The position numbers were made by a program, and so were the translations under genes. This document shows, piece after piece, positions 34,993 to 43,052 of a DNA stretch of 64,000 nucleotides; position 1 is the stretch's first letter; each line of letters starts with the position of its first letter. Origin of the DNA: DATATV01 sp036268615 (lineage in GTDB: Bacteria > Actinomycetota > Actinomycetes > Mycobacteriales > Pseudonocardiaceae); the NCBI GenBank assembly GCA_036268615.1, contig DATATV010000005.1, positions 1 through 64,000 of the forward strand. The letters are read 5' to 3'. Under the pieces are notes generated by a model, which did no database searches, was not told the origin of the DNA, and saw only the letters and a program-made list of their open reading frames with translations.

Positions 34993-35553
34993 TCAGCTCG
35001 GGACGCGGAGCTCTGCCGGGTTCGCGACCAGTTCCGAGTCGTAGGTGAGATTGATGCTGGTGCCCCTGCGGGTGATGTCGGCGCCGTAGACGTGAATGGA
35101 GATGGTCTTCGCGCCGCTGGCGCAGGTCACCTTGTGAATGTCGGGGCCGGCGGTCAGTACGGACACCTCGCCGATCTCGTTCATCACGGTGTCGCCCTGC
35201 CGCAGCCGGGTTCGGCGCAGTTGGCCGGTGATCCGGTCGAACCGGTGCTCGCGCTCGCGGCCGGTCAGAATGCCCGCCACGCACCACGCGACGTGGTCGT
35301 GGATGGGTGTTTCGTGGCCGGGCAGCCAGACCAGTGCGACCACCGAGAACCGGCCGGCCGGGTCGACGTGCAGGACGTGCTGGCGGTAGCGCTCCGGATC
35401 GGGTTCGCGTTCGGACGCCTCCAACACGTGGTCGAGCGCGAGCACCGATTCCAGCATCTCGCCGACCTCGGTGGCCAGCACCGCCGGGTCGGCGGACCGC
35501 TGGGACGCCGTGCTGATCCGGTCCACGAACTGACGCATCACAAGGCTGGGCAT
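34993..35553 (-). CDS. Cupin thiol dioxygenase (cysteine dioxygenase family)
   Basis: ATG 35553 is preferred over 35565 because GGAGA lies six bases upstream; the product is 186 residues. The iron triad is visible: His85 and His87 in PIHDHVAWC and His140 in PDIHKVTC. Cys91 and Tyr156 (HVYG) are also in family positions. The site equivalent to rat Arg60, which binds the cysteine carboxylate, reads Gln58 in ERYRQHV by hand alignment, the mark of 3-mercaptopropionate-type enzymes. It oxidises a thiol to a sulfinate. It is last in the six-gene operon and overlaps the phosphatase gene by 16 bases, so it likely supplies oxidised sulfur to that pathway. Confidence 0.85.
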   Translation of the reverse strand: MPSLVMRQFVDRISTASQRSADPAVLATEVGEMLESVLALDHVLEASEREPDPERYRQHVLHVDPAGRFSVVALVWLPGHETPIHDHVAWCVAGILTGREREHRFDRITGQLRRTRLRQGDTVMNEIGEVSVLTAGPDIHKVTCASGAKTISIHVYGADITRRGTSINLTYDSELVANPAELRVPS

Positions 35554-36143
35554 GGGATTCTCCATGGGCTGATGGACGCGTTCGGCACGTCGGGCCGACT
35601 CATCGGACGGCCTGGTGTCGGTGCTGCGGCCGAGGTGGCCATCCGGACCGGGCCGCCGTGGGTCACCACGACGATCTCCTTGCCGGGGTTTTCCGTTGCG
35701 TGCCGGTGCAGAGCGGCGTGTACTCGTCGGTACAGCTGCGCGATGCTCTCCCCGCCGGGCGGCGACCGGAACGGTTCCCGCCAGAGCGCGTCGACCGCCT
35801 GAGTGACCGTTCCGTTGTCCCATGGCCCGCTGAACGGGTGACCCTCGAACTCGCCGAGTCGCTGCTCGCGCAGTTGTGGGTCGAACCGGATCGGTAGGTG
35901 CAACCGGGCGGCGATGATCTCCGCGGTCTCCCGGGCTCTGGGCAGATCACTGGCCACAATGGACTCCGCCTTCGGTACGCGTTCGGCCAACAACTCTCCG
36001 GTGTGGGCGGCCTGGGCCCGGCCGGTCGCGGTGAGCGACTCGGCGGACGAGGACTGGCCCTGCACCCGATCGGCGAGATTCCAGCCGCTTTCTCCGTGCC
36101 GCACAAGGTACAGCACCGCGGAATCGAATGATTGTCCGGTCAT
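35538..36143 (-). CDS. Histidine phosphatase (phosphoglycerate mutase-like)
   Basis: ATG 36143 gives 201 residues. The phospho-acceptor motif LVRHGESGWN and the second catalytic histidine in VVVTHGGPVRM are present, with the RARETAEI and EQRLGEFEG signatures between. After the second histidine the usual C-terminal helices are replaced by a short Pro-rich tail. It should remove phosphate from a small molecule. Since ComA makes a phosphorylated sulfolactate, this enzyme could do the job of ComB, which is absent. It begins one base after the VOC gene ends. Confidence 0.85.
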   Translation of the reverse strand: MTGQSFDSAVLYLVRHGESGWNLADRVQGQSSSAESLTATGRAQAAHTGELLAERVPKAESIVASDLPRARETAEIIAARLHLPIRFDPQLREQRLGEFEGHPFSGPWDNGTVTQAVDALWREPFRSPPGGESIAQLYRRVHAALHRHATENPGKEIVVVTHGGPVRMATSAAAPTPGRPMSRPDVPNASISPWRIPCPAL

Positions 36144-36144
36144 T

Positions 36145-36543
36145 TCAGAACTGTAGCCGCGGGTCGTCATAGTTCTTGAACTCGATGACATTGTTGGACG
36201 GGTCGCTCAGAAAGATGGTGCGATGCTGCTCGGCGGTTCCCTCGAACCGCAACGCGGGTCCGGACAGGACCTTCAGTTTGCGGTGCTCCACCAGTCGCAC
36301 CAGCCGGTCGAAGTCGTCGGCCTGCGCGAAGCTCAGTCCGAAGTGGCGCGGGTAGGCGACCGCCTCCGCGGGCACCTCCTCGCACAGGTGACAGACGAGC
36401 TGGTCGCCGAAGAAGTCGAAGGTGACCCGGTCGGCATAACGGCGGGCGAGTTTGGCGCCCAACCCGAAAACGTAGAACTCGACCGCTTCGTCCAGGTCCC
36501 GGGCCGGGACGGCGAAGTGGGCGGCGTCGTGCATGGATCGCAT
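36145..36543 (-). CDS. VOC family protein in the sulfonate operon
   Basis: The 132-residue protein has the glyoxalase/dioxygenase fold: HFAVPARDLDEAVEFYVFGLGAKLARRY, HLCEEVP, HFGLSFAQADDFDRLV and IFLSDPSNNVIEFKNY with metal ligands His and Glu. The last segment is typical of extradiol dioxygenase-like VOC proteins. Its substrate is unknown. Position between ComA and the phosphatase, 40 and 1 bases away, shows it belongs to the same pathway. Confidence 0.82.
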   Translation of the reverse strand: MRSMHDAAHFAVPARDLDEAVEFYVFGLGAKLARRYADRVTFDFFGDQLVCHLCEEVPAEAVAYPRHFGLSFAQADDFDRLVRLVEHRKLKVLSGPALRFEGTAEQHRTIFLSDPSNNVIEFKNYDDPRLQF

Positions 36544-36583
36544 TTTCTCAGGTCTCCCAGGTCTTTCCGGTGACTTCGATGTG

Positions 36584-37360
36584 TCAGGCGGCGAACGGGG
36601 TGCGCCGGGCCCGGTTGGCGGCGGGGTCCACGCCGGTGGTCAGCTGGAGCAGGGTGTCCCCGCGCAGGCCGCGGCGCAGCGTCTCCAGTCCGATCAGGTC
36701 GGCGGCGGCCACGTTGCCGAGGTTGACCTGCGGGCCGACCGTGAGCACGAGCTCGACCTGCAACTCCTTGGTGGGTGCCTCGAACATCAGCAGCGTCGGG
36801 TCGATCGCGTCCAGCACCGCGTGCAGCACGTCGTCACGCATGTGTCCGTCCGGATCGGCGATGCCGCTGCGGCCGCTCTCCCTGGCCTCGGTGATCACCG
36901 TCACCGCGCCGGCGTCCAGGTCCTCCTGGAGCGCGCTGACCCAGTCGGCCGGGGTGAGCAGCGCGGAGCGGTCGGCGTCCTTGTAACCGACCTCGGACAA
37001 CACCGGGCGATGTCCGGACATTTGCCGGACATACTCGGCTTTGCTCTGCTGGTCCAACGGAATCGTGCCGTTGGACACCTCGATGTGGGTCGCACCGGTA
37101 CGTTCCACCAGCGCGAGGTAGTCGCGCAGCCGGCCGGTCCACACGTAGTGCTCGAACAGCGTGCCGCCGAAGTAGAAGCCGATCCCGGCGTCGCGCAGCA
37201 CGCCGATCTTGCGGTCGATGTCACGGGTGACCAACGCCGTGCCCCAGCCGAACTTGACCAGGTCGATGTAGTCGCCGTGGCTGTGCACCACGTCGGTGAA
37301 CGCGCCGGTGGGCAGACCGGGGTCGATCATCATGGTGGTGCCGCGGTCGCGAGTTGTCAT
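36584..37360 (-). CDS. comA: ComA-type phosphosulfolactate synthase
   Basis: ATG 37360 has GGAGG upstream and overlaps the acyltransferase stop (ATGA); the product is 258 residues, the normal length. The family signature is continuous: TMMIDPGLP, GDYIDLVKFGWGTALV, FYFGGTLFEHYV, IEVSNGTIPL, VLSEVGYKD, ITEARESGRSGI, FEAPTKELQ and VNLGNVAAADLIGLETLRRGLRGDT. ComA adds sulfite to phosphoenolpyruvate to give 2-phospho-3-sulfolactate, the first step to coenzyme M and, through the YitD homologue in Bacillus, to spore sulfolactate. None of the later coenzyme M genes is here. It is third in the operon, so a different sulfonate end product is inferred. Confidence 0.88.
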   Translation of the reverse strand: MTTRDRGTTMMIDPGLPTGAFTDVVHSHGDYIDLVKFGWGTALVTRDIDRKIGVLRDAGIGFYFGGTLFEHYVWTGRLRDYLALVERTGATHIEVSNGTIPLDQQSKAEYVRQMSGHRPVLSEVGYKDADRSALLTPADWVSALQEDLDAGAVTVITEARESGRSGIADPDGHMRDDVLHAVLDAIDPTLLMFEAPTKELQVELVLTVGPQVNLGNVAAADLIGLETLRRGLRGDTLLQLTTGVDPAANRARRTPFAA

Positions 37361-38613
37361 CGGGAACCTCCGGAGGTCGGCAGTGCTTGGGCAACTGGAC
37401 GGTCGGTTGGCTGAGCGACCGGGCGCGGCGTGGCGGCCGGCACGGTGGTGGTGCTGGCGGGTCTGCGCCGCAGGCGGGCGCGGCCGGTGAGCGGCAGGCT
37501 CATCGGGGTCCGGCGCAGGGCCGAGGAGAGCAGCCCGGCGGCAAGGTAGAGCGCCGGCACGACGATGACCAGCTCGATCGCGATGACCAGGCCGCTGGGC
37601 GCGCGCCGGGCCACCGAGGTGAGGCCGACCGCCGCCGAACCGGCGAGCAGCGCCTGGAGCAGCAACGGGTGGGACAGGTAGATGCCGAACGAGGAGTCCG
37701 AGCCGGCAAGCACGACTCGGCTGCCGGGCCGGCCGCGCTCCTGCCAGAGCAGGCCGGTGGCCAGGAACCCCCAGGCGATGCCGACGCTCTCCACGACGAC
37801 AACCGGCTGGAACACCGCGCTCGCGGTCAGCGGTCCCTGGCCGCCGATCAGCACCTCGGCCAGGAACACCCCGACGCCCAGCGCGATCGACGCGGCGCAG
37901 CCGGCGTACACCCGGCCGATGTTGGCCCGGGTCCAGCGCACCAGCGCCTCGGTGTGCCAGGCGGCGACCGCACCGGCGACGATGAAGCCGAGATAGCTGG
38001 GCAGCAGCGCGTCCGGCGTCCGCAGCCACCCGCTCAGTGGGCCCAGCGACCAGCCCTGCTGTACCGCGAGATAGAAGGCGAGCTGGTAGACCGCGGACAC
38101 CACGAGCAGCGCGCGGTGGTGCTTGCCGGTCATCCGCAACAGTTGGCGCAGCAGCGGGAAGACCAGGTAGATCTGCATGGACACGAGCAGGAAGTAGAGG
38201 TGGTAGCGGGCCGTGCCGATGAGCAGCTCGTGGGTGAACAGCCGCAGCGCCGGACCGGACGCGTCCAGCCGCGGCTGGTCGGCGAAGAAGTACACCACCG
38301 TCCACACCACGTAGGGCACCGCGACGAACAGGTAGCGCTTGCGCCAGAACGACGGCCACCGCACGGAGGACCGGCTCCGGTAGCCGTAGGTCAGCACGAA
38401 GGCGGTCAGCAGGAAGAAGACCTCACGGCTGACGTGCATCACGGTGAGCAGCGCGCCGGTGGCCAGGGTGGTCGGGATCGGTTCGAGCGCGAGCACGTGC
38501 ACCGAGATGACCAGCGCGACGGTCAGCACCCGGACCATGTCCACGTAGTACAGGTGCGCCGACTTCCGTGGTGCGACCGGTTTCGTGGCCACTTCGGGCA
38601 GGTGGCTGGTCAC
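37357..38613 (-). CDS. Membrane O-acyltransferase (acyltransferase 3 family)
   Basis: GTG 38613 overlaps the ligase stop by four bases; the product is 418 residues. It has about ten membrane helices. The first contains YYVDMVRVLTVALVISVHVLA, where the His is the conserved catalytic residue of the OafA/acyltransferase 3 family. A Pro/Ala/Thr-rich tail follows. The enzyme should move an acyl group from a carrier across or at the membrane to a sugar, lipid or metabolite. Its coupling to an acyl-activating ligase and to ComA suggests the transferred or modified group is the sulfonate. Confidence 0.85.
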   Translation of the reverse strand: MTSHLPEVATKPVAPRKSAHLYYVDMVRVLTVALVISVHVLALEPIPTTLATGALLTVMHVSREVFFLLTAFVLTYGYRSRSSVRWPSFWRKRYLFVAVPYVVWTVVYFFADQPRLDASGPALRLFTHELLIGTARYHLYFLLVSMQIYLVFPLLRQLLRMTGKHHRALLVVSAVYQLAFYLAVQQGWSLGPLSGWLRTPDALLPSYLGFIVAGAVAAWHTEALVRWTRANIGRVYAGCAASIALGVGVFLAEVLIGGQGPLTASAVFQPVVVVESVGIAWGFLATGLLWQERGRPGSRVVLAGSDSSFGIYLSHPLLLQALLAGSAAVGLTSVARRAPSGLVIAIELVIVVPALYLAAGLLSSALRRTPMSLPLTGRARLRRRPASTTTVPAATPRPVAQPTDRPVAQALPTSGGSR

Positions 38614-40109
38614 CGCGGCCCGCCGGCGGCGGCCAGGTCGGCGCGGAGGGCCCGGCGCAGCACCTTGCCGGTCGGGCCGGTGGGCAGCGCCGCGATGATC
38701 TCGATCTGGGTCGGCCGCTTGTACCGGGTGAGCTGTTGTTCGCACAGGTGGTGCAGGGCCGCGGCGAGGTCCTCGGCAGCGTCGGGTCGGGCGGTGACGA
38801 AGGCGACCGCGACCTGGCCGAGCCGCTCGTGCGGCGCGGCCACCACCGCGGCCGAGCGCACCGACGGGTGGGCCAGCAGGACGTTCTCCACCTCCTGCGG
38901 ATGGATCTTCTCGCCGCCCCGGTTGATCACGTCGTCGGCCCGGCCGGCCAGCCGCACGAAGCCGGCCGCGTCCTGCTGGCCGAGGTCCCCGGTGCGCAGC
39001 CAGCCGGCGTCGTCCAGGGCCGGTCGGGTGCGTTCCGGGCCGTCGCAGGCCAGGTCCAGGTAGTGGCTGACCACCTGTGGGCCGCGCAGCGCGACCACCC
39101 CCTCGACCCCGGGCTCGACCGGCCGGTCGTCGGCGCCCAGCACGGTGAGCTCGATGCCGACCGGCAGCCCGACCGAGCCGATCCGGCGTTCGGTCGGGTC
39201 CAGCGGGTTGGCGGTGATCTGGCCGGCGGCCTCGGTCATCCCGTAGGTCTCCAGCACGGAGATCCCGGTGTGCTCGACGAACCGGCGCAGCGTCGACTCG
39301 GGCAGCGGCGCGGACGCCGAGCGGGCGAACCGGATGCGTCGGGTGAGCCGTTCGTCCGGTGCGGGCCTGCCGAGCAGCGAGGCGAGGATGGCCGGGACGG
39401 TGTTCAGCCAGGTGGGTGACCACGTCTCGACCACCGACCAGTAGGTTTCCGGGTCGAACCGGCGGTCGAGCACGAGCGAGCCGCCGCTGACCACGGTCGC
39501 CAGCAGCCCCATCACCTGTGCGTTCACATGGAACAGTGGCAGCGGGGTGTAGCCGCGCTCGGCCGGCCCGAACCCGTGGTGCGCGGCGACCCGGCGGGCC
39601 GCGTCCAGCAGTTGCCACTCGGACAACGGAATCCCTTTGGGCGCACCGGTTGTGCCCGAACTGGCGAGCAACACCGCCGGCCGGAGCGCGGCCTGGGCAC
39701 TGGGCCGCAGCCGCTCCGCCCGGACCAGGGCCGGCCCGTGCGTGTCCACCGTCCACGTCTCCGACTCGGCCGGTGGCCGCGCGGAGTCGGTGGCCAGCAC
39801 GTCCACCCGCAACCGGATGAGCGAAGCCGTCAGCTCGGCGGGGGTCAGTCGCGGATCGATCGGCACCGCGGTCAGGTTGGTGGCGAGCGTGCTGAGATAC
39901 ACCGCGGTGAACACGAGTGGGTCGTCGATGACCAGGCCGATCCGGCTGTGCGGCGGGAGATCACGCCGGGCGGCCAGCGCGGCGAACCGCTCGGCGTAGT
40001 CGGCCAACGCCCGCCAGGAAAGCCGGCGACCGTCGGCGCCGACGATGAACGCCGCCACTTCGGGCCGTTCGCTCGCGCGGACGGTCAGCAGCTCGGAGAC
40101 CACGGCCAT
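38610..40109 (-). CDS. Acyl-CoA/acyl-AMP ligase (ANL superfamily)
   Basis: The 499-residue protein starts at ATG 40109 behind GGAGGG. Core motifs are SSGTTGAPKGIPLS (A3), ETYGMTEAAGQ (A5), LRTGDLG (A7) and the catalytic lysine in GPTGKVLRR (A10). The PLPLFHVNAQVMG segment resembles oxalyl-CoA synthetase (AAE3)-type enzymes, which take small acids. It activates a carboxylic acid with ATP and passes it to CoA. No carrier protein is encoded nearby, so CoA is the likely acceptor. First in the operon; sulfolactate or sulfopyruvate is a plausible but untested substrate. Confidence 0.88.
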   Translation of the reverse strand: MAVVSELLTVRASERPEVAAFIVGADGRRLSWRALADYAERFAALAARRDLPPHSRIGLVIDDPLVFTAVYLSTLATNLTAVPIDPRLTPAELTASLIRLRVDVLATDSARPPAESETWTVDTHGPALVRAERLRPSAQAALRPAVLLASSGTTGAPKGIPLSEWQLLDAARRVAAHHGFGPAERGYTPLPLFHVNAQVMGLLATVVSGGSLVLDRRFDPETYWSVVETWSPTWLNTVPAILASLLGRPAPDERLTRRIRFARSASAPLPESTLRRFVEHTGISVLETYGMTEAAGQITANPLDPTERRIGSVGLPVGIELTVLGADDRPVEPGVEGVVALRGPQVVSHYLDLACDGPERTRPALDDAGWLRTGDLGQQDAAGFVRLAGRADDVINRGGEKIHPQEVENVLLAHPSVRSAAVVAAPHERLGQVAVAFVTARPDAAEDLAAALHHLCEQQLTRYKRPTQIEIIAALPTGPTGKVLRRALRADLAAAGGPR

Positions 40110-40187
40110 GAACCCTCCAACATGTGGGATTGCTCAACTGAGTCTTGACCGCACCCATGTGTGGGCTCTGAGATCTGACTAAGAAGC

Positions 40188-40210
40188 GGTTAAAGACAGC
40201 GGATTTAACC
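40188..40210. promoter_or_regulatory. Dyad GGTTAAA-N9-TTTAACC in the sulfonate operon promoter region
   Basis: A perfect 7-base dyad with a 9-base centre lies in the 218-base gap between the operon start (40109, minus strand) and the esterase gene (40328, plus strand). It is the only AT-rich dyad in the gap and is placed to control one or both promoters. Confidence 0.5.
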
Positions 40211-40327
40211 AATTCTCATCTTGATGTCCATAATGGATTGACAGGGAACTGACAGGAAGAACATTGCTGGTTCACAGTGGACCGGCGTCCTGATCGGGCT
40301 GTTCGGCGGACTGGCACACTGGCTGTC

Positions 40328-41314
40328 GTGACGGCGCGCTCCGGACTTCCCGTGACCCCGGCCAGCCCCCGACCCCACCGCACCGGCGTGCTGGTGGTGC
40401 GTCTGTGTGTGGCGCTGGCCGTATTGCTCACCGCGTGCTCGATGCCCGCGTCCGCGTCCCGGGCGGCGCTGACCACACCGCCCACCACGATCGCGACGGC
40501 CCGCGCGGTGGCGCAGTTGGGCACGACCACGACCACCCGGACGCTGACCCTGGACGGGCTGTCCCGCTCGTACCTGGTGGTCGTGCCGGCCGGCCGGCAC
40601 GGACGGCTGCCGCTGCTGATGGTGTTGCACGGCCGGGGCGTCACCCCGGCGCAGGAGGAGCTGCGGACCGGGTTCGTGCCGCTCGCCCAGGAGGGCAAGG
40701 CGGTGCTCGTCTACCCGGCCGGCTACGGCGAGTCGTGGAACGCGGTCGGCTGCTGCGGCGAGGCGCAGCAGTTCAACGTCGACGACACCGCGTTCCTGGC
40801 CGCGGTCGTCGCCGACGCGACCAGTCACCTACCCGTCGACCCGTCCCGGGTCTATCTGGCCGGCTACAGCAACGGCGCCCGGATGGCCTTCACCGAGGTG
40901 TGCGCCCATCCCACGCTGTTCACCGCGTTCGCCACCTTCGGCGCGGTGCCGACCCAGACCTGCCAGGACACCAGCGTGCCGGTGCCCGCCCTGATCAGTG
41001 CCGGCGCGGCCGATCCCGAGCTGGCCACGACCAGTCCGCCGCGGACGACCACGCAGGTGATCGACTCGACGGTGGCCCTCTGGCGGGAGCGCGACGGCTG
41101 CACCGCGACCGCCGAGAGCCGGACGATCAAACCCGCGCAGCTGACCCGGTGGTCGGACTGCCGGGCCGGTACGGCGGTGGAATCGGTGCTCTACGACGGG
41201 GTGACCCACTACTGGCCGAGCGCCAACCAGGTGGACATCCCGTTCAACATCACCGTTGGTCCGTCGGCCGCAGCGGCCACGCTGATGTGGTCTTTTCTGT
41301 CCGCGCAGCACTGA
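40328..41314 (+). CDS. Secreted polyhydroxybutyrate depolymerase-like esterase lipoprotein (LpqC type)
   Basis: GTG 40328 gives 328 residues. The signal LCVALAVLLTAC ends in a lipobox cysteine, so it is a membrane-attached lipoprotein. The alpha/beta-hydrolase fold shows LLMVLHGRG (oxyanion), the nucleophile elbow GYSNGARM and a late His in GVTHYWP. The family includes PHB depolymerases and feruloyl esterases such as LpqC. It should cleave an ester outside the cell. It is divergent from the sulfonate operon; any link is by position only. Confidence 0.85.
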   Translation: MTARSGLPVTPASPRPHRTGVLVVRLCVALAVLLTACSMPASASRAALTTPPTTIATARAVAQLGTTTTTRTLTLDGLSRSYLVVVPAGRHGRLPLLMVLHGRGVTPAQEELRTGFVPLAQEGKAVLVYPAGYGESWNAVGCCGEAQQFNVDDTAFLAAVVADATSHLPVDPSRVYLAGYSNGARMAFTEVCAHPTLFTAFATFGAVPTQTCQDTSVPVPALISAGAADPELATTSPPRTTTQVIDSTVALWRERDGCTATAESRTIKPAQLTRWSDCRAGTAVESVLYDGVTHYWPSANQVDIPFNITVGPSAAAATLMWSFLSAQH

Positions 41315-41331
41315 ATCGCGCCGGTGACGAC

Positions 41332-41347
41332 GGCTCCGCCGGGAGCC
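41332..41347 (+). terminator. Short hairpin after the esterase gene
   Basis: GGCTCC and GGAGCC with a 4-base loop, followed by TTG, lie 18 bases past the esterase stop and just before the catabolic-cluster promoter. Short but well placed. Confidence 0.4.
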
Positions 41348-41377
41348 TTGCCGTAGATTGTCTGACGAGCATATAGT
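41348..41377 (+). promoter_or_regulatory. Promoter and GATTG-type operator of the lactonase operon
   Basis: TTGCCG (41348-41353) and TATAGT (41372-41377) are 18 bases apart. The element GATTG-TCTGA-CGAGC at 41356-41370 sits between them and is a two-mismatch version of the dyad GATTG-N5-CAATC found at 52412 and 52586. Binding there would block RNA polymerase. The FCD-GntR protein at 46659 is the obvious candidate. Confidence 0.6.
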
Positions 41378-41403
41378 CAGGCGGTCGAAGCAAGGGAGCT
41401 GAC

Positions 41404-42213
41404 ATGTCCGAATCTGCCGCGCCCGCACCGGGTCTTGAGGTCGTCCAGGTCCGCTACGGCGAGCGGATCACCCAGAAGAGCAAGGTGCTGCACGACTACG
41501 CCACCTACGGCCAGCCCGACGGCGACCTGCAGATGGACTACAACTTCTGGGTCCTGCGCACCGGGGACACGGTGATCCTCTTGGACACCGGCTACGACAT
41601 CCCGGCCCGCGACTGGCTGGGCGAGCAGCCGGTCAAGGCGACTCCGGACGCGCTGGCGTTGCTGGGCATCGAGCCCTCGGCGGTGCGCATGGTGATCACC
41701 TCGCACTTCCATTACGACCACATCGGCTACCTCAGCCTGTTCACCAACGCCGAGGTGGTGTCCGGCCAGGCCGAGCACGACTACTGGTTCGGCAAGTGGG
41801 ATAACGACCAGCTGGACGGCGAGTTCACCATCGCCGAGCACCTCAGGGCGGTGCGCCGGGCGGAGCAGGAGAACCGGTTGCGGCTGATCTCGCAGCGCAC
41901 CGAGGTGTTCCCGGGCATCACCGTCTTCCCGGTCGGCGGGCACTGCCCCGGCGAACTGGTCACCCTGGTCCAGGCGGCCTCCGGACCGCTCATCCTGGCC
42001 TCGGACGCCGCCCACTTCTACGAGCAGATCGCCCACGAGTGGCCGTTCTTCGCGTTCACCGACCTGGACGAGATGCGCGCGGCGCTGTCGTTCATCAACA
42101 AGCTCGCCGCCGAGACCGGCGCGACGGTGATTCCCGGGCACGACGGCCGGGTCCGGGACAAGTACCCGGCCTTGACCGGACCGGCCGGCGCGATCGCCAC
42201 CGTGCTGAGCTGA
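41404..42213 (+). CDS. Metallo-beta-lactamase-fold lactonase (AHL lactonase family), first copy
   Basis: The 269-residue protein has the binuclear zinc signature HFHYDHIG, with further ligands His in GGHCPGE, Asp in LASDAAH and His in IPGHDGR. This is the N-acyl homoserine lactonase-like branch, which opens lactone rings. It is first of seven genes read in the same direction. With dehydrogenases and CMD proteins next to it, a catabolic lactone is a likelier substrate than a quorum signal. A paralogue follows 19 bases later. Confidence 0.88.
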   Translation: MSESAAPAPGLEVVQVRYGERITQKSKVLHDYATYGQPDGDLQMDYNFWVLRTGDTVILLDTGYDIPARDWLGEQPVKATPDALALLGIEPSAVRMVITSHFHYDHIGYLSLFTNAEVVSGQAEHDYWFGKWDNDQLDGEFTIAEHLRAVRRAEQENRLRLISQRTEVFPGITVFPVGGHCPGELVTLVQAASGPLILASDAAHFYEQIAHEWPFFAFTDLDEMRAALSFINKLAAETGATVIPGHDGRVRDKYPALTGPAGAIATVLS

Positions 42214-42232
42214 TCGGGGGGAAACGAACGCC

Positions 42233-43036
42233 GTGTCCGACAGCTACGAGGTCGTGATCGTCAAGTACGGCACCCGCGAGGCGACCAAGGGCGAGGTCTA
42301 CCTCAACTACCCCGTCTACGGCGTTGCCGACGAGCCGATCCGGATGGACTACTTCTTCTGGGTCGTCCGCAACGAGGACCGCACGGTGCTGGTCGACACC
42401 GGCTTCTCCCAGCAGGGCGGCGCGGTGCGCCGGCGGACGTTCCTGATCGACCCGGCGGCGGCGTACGCGGCCCTGGGCGTCGACCCGGCGAGCCGACCGA
42501 CCGTGGTGATCACCCACGCGCACTACGACCACATCGGCAACCTGGGCCTCTTCCCGGCGTCGCCGCTGGTGATCGCGCAACACGAGTACGACTTCTGGAC
42601 CGGGCCACATGCCGGCCGGACCCAGTTCCACCATTCCGTGCAGGACGAGGAAATCGATGCCCTGGCCGCGGCGCACTCGTCCGGCCGGGTGCGCACCTTC
42701 ACCGACCGGCTGGAACTGGCGCCGGGCATCGAGCTGATCGAGGTCGGCGGCCACACCCCGGGGCAGAGCGTGGTCCGGGTGCGCACCGCCGACGGTCCGG
42801 TGTTGCTGGCGTCCGACGCGATCCACTACTACGAGGAGTACGAGCGGGACCGGCCGTTCGCGTTCGTCGCCGACCTGGTCGCGATGTATGAGGGCTTCGA
42901 CCGGATTCGGGCCATGGTCGGGTCGGGTGAGGTGCGACACCTGGTCAGCGGGCACGACCCGGACACGCTGGCCCGGTTCACGCCGGTCGAGGGTGAGCTG
43001 GCCGGGCTCGCCGCGACGATCGGTTCCCGTCGGTGA
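42233..43036 (+). CDS. Metallo-beta-lactamase-fold lactonase, second copy
   Basis: GTG 42233 gives 267 residues. Zinc ligands are HAHYDHIG, GGHTPGQ, LASDAIH and VSGHDPD. It is clearly paralogous to the gene before it (both share MDYxFWV and the YG-T-TK-VY/LxxY start), yet well diverged. Two lactonases in one operon suggest two lactone intermediates or two stereoisomers. Confidence 0.88.
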   Translation: MSDSYEVVIVKYGTREATKGEVYLNYPVYGVADEPIRMDYFFWVVRNEDRTVLVDTGFSQQGGAVRRRTFLIDPAAAYAALGVDPASRPTVVITHAHYDHIGNLGLFPASPLVIAQHEYDFWTGPHAGRTQFHHSVQDEEIDALAAAHSSGRVRTFTDRLELAPGIELIEVGGHTPGQSVVRVRTADGPVLLASDAIHYYEEYERDRPFAFVADLVAMYEGFDRIRAMVGSGEVRHLVSGHDPDTLARFTPVEGELAGLAATIGSRR

Positions 43037-43052
43037 CAGGGGAGGAGAAACA

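Noticed and set aside
34993..37360. Complete coenzyme M biosynthesis
   Set aside because: Only ComA is present; ComB, ComC, ComDE or the bacterial XcbC-E-type genes are not seen.
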